A stretch of DNA of 64,000 nucleotides from NCBI GenBank assembly GCA_016858145.1, contig JAEHOE010000008.1, positions 1 through 64,000 of the forward strand, written 5' to 3'. Under the pieces are notes generated by a model, which worked only from the letters and a program-made list of their open reading frames with translations, searched no databases and had not been told where the DNA came from. Shown here one piece after another: positions 56,663-64,000 of this stretch (within the stretch, counting starts at the first letter, position 1; each line of letters opens with the position of its first letter). The DNA comes from Edaphochlamys debaryana. Taxonomy: Eukaryota; Chlorophyta; Chlorophyceae; Chlamydomonadales. The translations under genes and the position numbers were made by a program.

Positions 56663-58013
56663 ATGCAGCCGGGGCCGATGCAGCCGGGCATGCAGCCAGG
56701 CATGCAGCCGGGCATGCAGCCCGGGCTTCAGGGCCTGCAGATGGCGCCGGGGGCCCCGAAGTCCATGGCCCCGGGGGCGATGGCACCCCAGCCCGGCGCG
56801 GCGCCGGGCGCCCCGCTCGGGATCGCCCCGCTGAACACGCAGTCCGCAGCACAGGCGCAAGCGCCGCTTATGCCGGGCATGCCCGGCGTGCCGGCAGTAC
56901 AACAGCACGCAAACTTGACGCCTCAGCAGCAGGCCTATCATCAGGTCTACATGCAGACCCTGAACGCCACGCTGCAGGCCCAGGCCGCAGCAGGCGCCAA
57001 GCGCCCCGCCGACGGCGACGGCGGCGACCCGAGCGCCAAGCGCATGCGGCCAGGGGAGCCCGACGGCGCCGCTGCGCAGCGGCCCGCGGTCGCGGCGCCC
57101 GGCGTCGAGATGATCGCAGCCATTATGAAGCAGACCGCCGCCGCGCAGGCTGCCCAGGCCCAGGCGGCGCAGATACAGGCGGCACAGGCGGCGGCAGCCC
57201 AGGCCGCGGCCCGGCGGCGCGCCGCGGCGGCGCCGGCTGACCACCCCGAGGACGACCGGCGTGTGCTGCCCCGGCGTGGAATCCGCATGGCGCTCCGTGC
57301 CGCTGGCATGGAGAACAACTTCATGGTAGATCCCGCCACGGAGACGGCCCTGGTGGAGTTCTACACGGAGTGGGTGACTAACGCCGTGGCCATGGGGTGC
57401 GAGGTGGCCAAGCGGCGCAAGAGCAACGTGCTCAAGGCCCGCGACGTTGCGCTGCACCTGGAGCGCAGCTGGAACCTGTACATCCCGGGCTTCGGGGGCG
57501 ACGTGCTCAAACCCTACAGGTGCGCGACCTGTGGGTTACATGGGCGGGCTGGTGGGGGCAGGCGCGGATGTGTGGTGTGAAAGAGACTGGCTTAGAACCT
57601 TTTGGGGGTCAGTGGCAGCTGGCAGGGACAGCGGACGTCCGCGTAAGCAGCCGTGGCACGGGCCCATGAGGGTTCCGGTTGAGGGGGGCTGACACTGCTG
57701 CCTAGGTGCAGCTCTGTTCCAGAACTAGAGCACGCGTTGCCTAGCTCGGCACCCTCGGTAGTCTATCCCACTCAAACCCTGCTGACGTTCCGTGGCCTGT
57801 TGGCGCAACCACAGGCGAGCAAATGCCTCGGAGGCGCACCGGCAGCGGCAAATGGCGGTTCGGCGCACGGCCGCGGAGCTGGAGCGGGAGGCGCAGCACG
57901 CGGGGGGCGCGGGGGGCAGCGGCGCGGCGGCAGCGGCGGGGGGAGCGGCCGGGGCGGCGGCGGGCGCACGGCCGGGCGGGGCCGGGGCCAGCGGCACGCA
58001 GGCCGCGGGGTGA
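56663..58013 (+). CDS. TAF12: TFIID/SAGA subunit TAF12
   Basis: 351 residues from exons 56663-57519 and 57815-58013, joined inside an Arg codon. The N-terminal half is Met/Pro/Gln-rich, with four MQPG repeats and poly-Ala/Gln helix-forming segments. The histone-fold domain, about residues 200-290, shows RRGIRMALRAAGMENNFMV, ATETALVEFYTEWVTNAVAM, GCEVAKRRKSNVLKARDVAL and HLERSWNLYIPGFGGDVLKP, the diagnostic TAF12 block (AKxRKSxxL...DVxLHLE..W...IPGFG). The second exon gives the short conserved tail (ASEAHRQRQMAVRR) and a Gly/Ala extension. TAF12 pairs with TAF4 in TFIID. The ATG at 56663 is the first good start, but an upstream exon is possible. Confidence 0.9.
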
Positions 58014-59085
58014 GGCGGAGGATGGCAGACGTGAGCTGACTGTGACGGCGGATGCCCATGCGGCGGGCAGGGGCTGTAGCCGCAGCATGCAACGATGGCC
58101 CGGCCTGGACCACGAGCAGGCGGGGCATAGAGCTGCGGGATGTAGTGTAGAAGGGTGGCGTACGGGTTGGTGGAAGGGAAGGGCTCGAGTGACCCCGGTG
58201 GCCCGCTGTTGAGGACAGAGGACGGCGCAACGGCGGAGGCCTGTCGAGCTGGACTTGCGGCTAAGGGCGCCGGGGCCGGGCCTCATGTGGTGCGGGCTTA
58301 GTTGTACTACGCAGGGGCTGAGCGGGGTGCTGAGTGACTCTCCTAGCTCATCAGGAGCAAGGTAGTGGGCAGCCGGGTCTGGCGAGGTAGGGCCTTGGTG
58401 TTTGGCCTCGGTGCTTGACTCCGCATGCGGACGCCATCAGCGGCTCAGGGCTTCGCCATTTCGCTCTGATAGTGATGTGTGTGCTGGATGTGAGCTTTGG
58501 TTCCATTGCCTGTACGACGCCTGAGGATCCCAGCCCGACCTGCCAGTCTGCAAGGCCGCGCATGCAACTGCCGACCAGGGCGGCGTCCCGACTGTTACGA
58601 GCATGCGAGACAGTGACCTTCATAGACTTAAAGATGCGCAGCCTGGTATCCTGGAACGCGGCCTCCCGCAGGGTCACAGCAGCGCCCTTAAACGCCGCGA
58701 GCTGAGCACTTCAGCCCACAGCGTCCGCAGTGCCGTCAATTCGACGGCGCGCAGCCATAACCATACAAGTTTCGGTCACGGGGCGATAACTTTGCGTCGA
58801 GGTATCGTCCGAGCCCCTGACATACAGGCCGCCTAGACCCAGGCGCCCTCTGGCCGAGGCCCCCACCGTAACATCCTACGCTCGCCAAAACCGTGCGCCC
58901 CTGTGCGGCTGCTCACGACCTCCTGCTCGCCACCTTTTGGAGCTCCGGCTCGCTCCCTCCACGCAGCCACAGCCGCCTGCTCCCAGCTCCGAGCAGCTGC
59001 TCCCGGCGCCTCCCGCGCTCCCGCCCGTGCGTCCAGCGCAGTCCTCTCCGCTCCACTCCGCTAGGAAGCGGTGACAGCGATCCGC
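58014..59085. other. Convergent 3' region TAF12 / glutamine synthetase; no gene
   Basis: The two flanking genes converge here. No TGTAA was found close to either stop. Short open frames carry no domain. Confidence 0.4.
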
Positions 59086-61513
59086 TTAGGACTTGAGGAT
59101 GGTCTTGATGAGCAGGCGGGCGACGACGTAGGGGTCGACGTTGGCGGCGGGGCGGCGGTCCTCCAGGTAGCCGTAGCCCTTGAGCATGACGGGCAGCGGG
59201 ATGCGGATGGACGAGCCGCGGTCGGCAACACCGTGCTTGAAGGTGTTGATGTCGCACGTCTCGTGCTTGCCGGTCAGGCGGGCCTCGTTGCCGATGCCGT
59301 ACTGGGTGATGTGCTCGATGTGGGTCTTGGACAGCTTGACCACGGCCTCCTCGATCACCTGCATGCCGCCGGGCACGCGCATCGACTTGGTCGAGAAGTT
59401 GGTGTGGGCGCCGGTGCCGTTCCAGTCGCCGGTGCGCACGGGCTTGGGGTTGAAGGTCGACACGATGCCGAAGTCCTCGCCCAGGCGGTGCAGCAGCCAG
59501 CGGGAGATCATGACCTCATCGCCCAGCTCCAGGGGGCCCACGGGGCCGATCTGGTACTCCCACTGGCCGGGCATGACCTCGGCGTTGATGCCGGAGATCT
59601 TCAGGCCGGCCTTCATGCACGCCTCCATGTGCGCCTCGGCCAGGGGGCGGCCGAAGGCGGACTCAGCGCCCACACCGCAGTAGAAGGGGCCCTGAGGGGG
59701 TGGAGAACGAGGACAGAGGGGCGTGTAAGCGACAGGACCGCATACCTCGAGACGAGCCCGACCCACATGGCAATGCCTGCCCTCCTCGCTCGCCAACCCC
59801 TGCCTCCTCGCGAAGCCCTCGCCCCTGCTTGCTGCGCACCTGGGGGGCGGGGAAGCCGCCGGCGGGCCAGCCGTAGATCTGGCCGGTGGTCTTGGCGAGC
59901 ATGGTGTACTCCTGCTCGAAGCCGTACCAGCAGTCCTCGGCCACGACCTTGTCGTCAATCATGTCCCGGAGCTTGGCGCGGGTGTTGGTGGGGTGGGGCT
60001 TGCCATCGGGGGCAAACACCTCGCACATCACCAGCACGTGGGGGGCACCGCGGATGGGGTCGGTGACCACGCGGACGGGGCTGCGAGGGAGGGGGCACGA
60101 GGGGGCGGGGGGGAGGACAGGAAGGGTAAGCATCAGGGGCCGGCGAGTGGGAAGAACTTGTCCGCCCGTGAACAGCTGAGCCCACAGGCCCTCGCCTGGC
60201 TAGCCCCCTGCCGCGCCGTTGCTCACCGCAGGATGCAGTCCGAGTTGTTGCCGGCGGCCTGGCCGGTGGAGGAGCCATCGAAGGACCAGTCGGGGTACAG
60301 CGAGGCGTCCAGGCCCATGGGCTCATCGAAGCACTTGGTCTTGGACCGCATCTCGTTGAAGATCATGCCCTGAGAGGAGGGCGGGGGCGGCGCGAAGGTG
60401 AGCCAAGGGAGGGGACGGGAAGCCAACGCCCAGCCCGGCCCGCCAGTTGAAAAGCGCGGGGCCAGGACAGAATGCCATAGCCAGCGCGCCGGCTGTGTGG
60501 CGCACAAGGTTCAAGGCACCATACGGAGTGAGTGTGGCCAGAGGAAACCAAACAACACCGCATTACGAAGCGTGCTGGACGGAGCAGTTGGGATGCTCTG
60601 AGGCACATCAGGTGCCCCCGCGTTGCAGTGCGCAGGTGAACACGTCTGAGACCCGGTGGCTGACGAGCGTCCGGACCCGCCCGCCAAGTACAGGGTCGCC
60701 AGCCCCGGCAAAGGCTCGGTTGACAGTGCAGCCCCGGCGGCGCGCTGGACTGCTTGCAAGCTCATCCTCGAGCCACAGACTTTGCCCCGCCGTGCCGTGT
60801 TGCTGATGGCTGTGCTGAGGTGCTCGTGGCTGCCAACAAAGCCTCTGGGAGCCCAGGACGGGGCGGCTCACACCCCAGGCACAGGCGAGCGCGTCCAAGC
60901 GGACCGCGTGTACCCCATACACCGTGCCCAAGACGCGTGTCCTCGCCGGACCCCCGCTGAGTGCAACCAGCCGCTATGGTGCCACCGTTCAGGCAAAGGA
61001 CCCCTCGAGCAATCGACCGCTTGCCGTTCGCTTTGGCCCCTTCGCGTTGCACGCGGTGACCCGATCGGCTTGCAAGAGCCCAAGTCGCGCACCTTCTCGG
61101 GCTTGCCCTCGTTGCCATCAGCCCACAGGTACTCCGCCTTCATGCCATAGGCCTGAACGCGCACCGTCAGGGCGCGGCCCTGCGCGACGGCGAAGGAAAG
61201 GGTTGATGTCCGGAGCAGACGCTAACTCGATTTGCAGTTCCCATGCACCCGGAGACGTGTGTCCAGCAAGTACTAGGCAGCTGCCCAAGTGGCCGGGCCC
61301 TGTGTCCCCTGGCACAAGCGCTGCAGCCGCCATCACCCCCAACCAGCTCACCGAGCGGGCGCCCGCGGGCCGGCCCTGTGGGACATGCAACAAGTGGGTC
61401 CACACGGCACATTAGCGGGCTCCTCGGAAAGCAAACACCGCGCACAAGCTTTGTCGCCATGCGCAGCGACTCACGGTGGACTTGGCGCTGATGCTGCGGA
61501 GAGCGAGCGCCAT
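59086..61513 (-). CDS. GLN: Glutamine synthetase, plastid-type (minus copy)
   Basis: ATP-dependent amination of glutamate to glutamine, the entry step of the GS/GOGAT cycle. Six exons in phase: 61475-61513, 61352-61375, 61093-61179, 60227-60369, 59840-60080, 59086-59691; 379 residues, normal for eukaryotic GSII. The first three tiny exons encode a basic transit-like leader (MALALRSISAKSTGRPAGARS). Catalytic blocks: [131 protein letters not shown]. C-terminus is LLIKTILKS, stop TAA 59086-59088. Head to head with the plus copy. In C. reinhardtii GLN2 and GLN3 are adjacent on chromosome 12 (from memory); which one this is I cannot tell. Confidence 0.95.
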
Positions 61514-63095
61514 GTTTCCTCTGAGGCTGTAAGAAGGAAGAGGCAGGGAGCAGTGCGGTCCGCAAGAGCCTCGGGAAATGCCCGTACGGCCCGGACACGG
61601 CTTGCATTCATTCGCGCACGGCCCGCTTCGCTCCCAACCAGCCCACACCGCGAGGGTACGTGTCAACATAAGGAGCGCATAGTGTCGGACGGGGGCACGT
61701 TGCGTCGCCGGGGGTTCCGTCGCCGATGCCGCACGCGGCGACACACGCAGCGAACCCCGCCAAGCGCACCAGCGCTACCGACGGATACGTGGCGGTTGGC
61801 ACGACTGAAGATGCACGTGTCGTCGCATGGGCGCGCACGTCCCCGGCAGACTCTGTAACGCCACGGGAAGTCTTGGTCGTCAGACCGGTGGCGTCCCAGC
61901 TTCGGCCCGGTCCGGCCAGGCGTGCTCTCCCCTGTACTCTCCCCTCAGCACAGCACACCAGGCAAGCTGCTGAGAGCCACGGTCCCGCCACTGTGCTGCC
62001 TGTGGGCACGGTACACCACAAGGCGCGGGGTAGAGGAGGGTGACGGCCTCAGGGGCATCAGCACTTTCAGCTGCGCATTGCTCCGGTCGTCGGCGGCAGG
62101 TGACAGCTACCCCGCTGACCCGCTCCGCCCCGGGGCTCCGGTCAGGCCCGTTTCCCTGAACGCTGAAACCCCCTCCGTAGTCCTGGCAAGCTGCAGATGC
62201 TCTACGCCTGCCCTGCCAGGGCCCTTCCTGATGTGGACCCTCATCTGGACCGTTGTGGACCCTGGCAGCAAGCTCCTCCTGGGCAGCTTTGGGCAACCTG
62301 TCCACAGGACAGAAGCCCCACTGCTCCACTGACTGCAGTCCCCGGGAACTCGGTTGTGTTGGCGCCCGGCACAAGGCTGGTAGGCCGGTTGGGTTCAACG
62401 CAGTGGCATGAGCAGCCCAGGGCGTTCGACAGTGGGCACGGCCTCACTCCCCTTGCTCTTCTACGACAACAATGCGCCCTTCGGAGCAAGTCGTGGCCAA
62501 GATAGCTAGGCCGTCGACTGGAAGTAAATTTTGGGTGGCCCTTCGGCGGTGCCCCTCGATGTGCCCCTCGGGAAGAGGGCGTGCGTGCGTGTGGGAGAGG
62601 GGTCCCGGACCTTCGATAAGGCTCACCTCGAGCAATGCTTGCGCGGCCTGAAGCGTCGTGGCTCCGGCTCTTCGCTCCGGCTCCGGCTCCGGCTCCGAAG
62701 GGCCGCAACAGTAAATTGCACGTGCACATGCGGGCGCCCGGTCGTTGGCTGTGCACCCGATGCTCTAGGTATGTAGATCTGAGACAGACCTAAGAGTACG
62801 CAGCATGTTGTCGCAAGTTCGGCGCTTTGGGGGGCGCCGGGGCTTCCGGGCACGCATGGAAAGGGCCGTCGGCAAGACCGGTGTGGGCGACCGGTCTGCA
62901 ATGCGCGGGCTTCTCCGTAAGCAAAATGAGACTCTGTGGTGCGAGATGGAATATATCAGGAACAGTAACACCAAAACGTGCTGCACGCTTGCATTGCGCC
63001 GTACTTCGCGGGTCGCTGCGGCCACAAAGACCCAGCCGCTTCCCACATTCGGCCTCGTGTTGTCGCTTAGTCGCATTTCACACACAGTTGCAACC
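61514..63095. promoter_or_regulatory. Shared upstream region of the divergent GLN genes
   Basis: About 1.6 kb between the two start codons. It should hold both promoters and 5' UTRs. No TATA box close to either ATG, no ORF with domain, no RNA gene recognised. GLN genes respond to nitrogen source in Chlamydomonas; no specific operator can be pointed out. Confidence 0.4.
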
Positions 63096-64000
63096 ATGGC
63101 CCTCGTGTCGCGCCTCTCGACCAAGGTAGGCCGCAGCAAGCACGCAAGGGTTCCATCGGAGGACGCGTAGAGCCTGCAGCCTAACGCGCTGCTTGCCTCG
63201 CCCATTACTGCAGGTCTCCTCGCGCCCCGGAGTTGCCCGCGCGGTGAGCTGCGCGGCACGTGCTTTCTGCTTGAGGCGCCGCCGAGAAGGCTGAACCCTT
63301 GCTGCGATAGAGTCGCTGTGTGGAGCCGGCTCGGTCGCTTTTGCTTGTACTCGTAGCTAATTGACCAGTTGGGTGGTTCACAGCCTTCCGGGGGGCCTTC
63401 TCTAACGCCATTTTGTCGTTTCGCGCGTTGTGCGCTTGCAGGGCCGCTCGCTGGTGGTGCGCGTCCAGGCCTATGGCATGAAGGCGGAGTACCTCTGGGC
63501 TGATGGCAACGAGGGCAAGCCCGAGAAGGTGAGCTGCGGCTAGGGAACCCTTGTTTGGCACGTACCCAGTGCACCCCCCAGCAAGACCGCAGTCCGTGCG
63601 CTAGCTGCGAAGCCACCGCAAGTGAGCGAGCCAGCCACTGTTTTGCTCAGGTCCCCAGCAGCGTACTAGGGACGGCCCTTGCGTTGGAACAACAAGCTGT
63701 GCCCGGACCCTTGTGCGCTGGCTGTCTCGTGCTATCCTAGCCCCTTGGCTCACCTTTGCGCCGCCCCCGCCCTCCTCTCAGGGCATGATCTTCAACGAGA
63801 TGCGGTCCAAGACCAAGTGCTTCGATGAGCCCATGGGCCTGGACGCCTCGCTGTACCCTGACTGGTCCTTCGATGGCTCCTCCACCGGCCAGGCCGCCGG
63901 CAACAACTCGGACTGCATCCTGCGGTGAGCAACGGCGCGGCAGGGGGCTAGCCGTGCAAGGGCCTGTGGGCTCAGCTGCCGTCTGAGCTTGGGACCGGCT
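63096..64000 (+). CDS. GLN: Glutamine synthetase, plastid-type (plus copy), 3'-truncated by window edge
   Basis: Exons in phase: 63096-63125 (MALVSRLSTK), 63214-63243 (VSSRPGVARA), 63442-63528 (GRSLVVRVQAYGMKAEYLWA DGNEGKPEK) and 63782-63924 (GMIFNEMRSKTKCFDEPMGL to NNSDCILR); the rest lies beyond the window. The leader is Ser/Arg/Val-rich with no acidic residue, as for a chloroplast transit peptide. The intron positions are the same as in the minus copy. Exon 4 and at least ~40 bases of each flanking intron are almost identical between the two genes, whereas the first three exons differ, suggesting gene conversion. Confidence 0.93.

Overview
The window is nuclear DNA of a volvocine green alga, most likely Chlamydomonas reinhardtii or a close relative. 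Reasons: very GC-rich coding sequence, many short introns with GTGAGN/GTGCGN donors and (C/T)-rich CAG acceptors, a pherophorin wall-protein gene, very long Ala/Gly/Pro low-complexity insertions in otherwise recognisable proteins, and two plastid-type glutamine synthetase genes head to head (from memory, an arrangement found on C. reinhardtii chromosome 12). No bacterial operons, rRNA or CRISPR arrays are present.

Layout. 1-2776 (+): 3' part of a pherophorin. 4686-12328 (-): a 16-exon gene for a ~1503-residue protein with three cyclic-nucleotide-binding modules. 13021-14764 (-): proteasome beta1 (PBA1), divergent from 14968-21353 (+), a ~1849-residue RAP-domain, probably organelle-targeted, RNA-binding protein. 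From about 21.4 to 51 kb lies a rearranged accessory region. It holds a segmental duplication (copy A about 17.8-28.5 kb, copy B about 41.3-49.3 kb) carrying the 3' half of the RAP gene and a convergent pair of secreted CHRD-domain genes. It also holds at least five pieces of Fanzor-type (eukaryotic TnpB-like) transposons, a mitochondrial F1-gamma gene fragment, a coiled-coil mitochondrial-type gene (31618-32532), a large unrecognised minus-strand ORF (35.7-37.7 kb) and many minisatellites. From 51.1 kb the sequence returns to ordinary genes: a PP4 regulatory-subunit-1-like HEAT protein (-), TAF12 (+), and the glutamine synthetase pair (59086-61513 minus; 63096 to window end plus).

Most interesting is the Fanzor family. 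Copy A (about 22.46-26.25 kb) keeps all three RuvC acidic residues and the CxxC...CxxC zinc ribbon, although its N-terminal half has at least two lesions. A ~300-bp non-coding block after its stop codon is conserved in two other copies (C, D) that have little or no coding sequence, and all three end in GACACCCTTGTC. That is the pattern expected if the block holds the transposon right end and a guide (omega/f) RNA. Copy C is a ~570-bp derivative flanked by a 10-bp direct repeat. Copy E lies exactly at the breakpoint of the segmental duplication. A 10-bp minisatellite (GGTCACAGCC) sits in the last Fanzor intron of copies A and C and recurs at two further places.

Exon coordinates were read by eye from splice consensus and checked for phase; transcription, UTR ends and poly(A) sites are inferred only.
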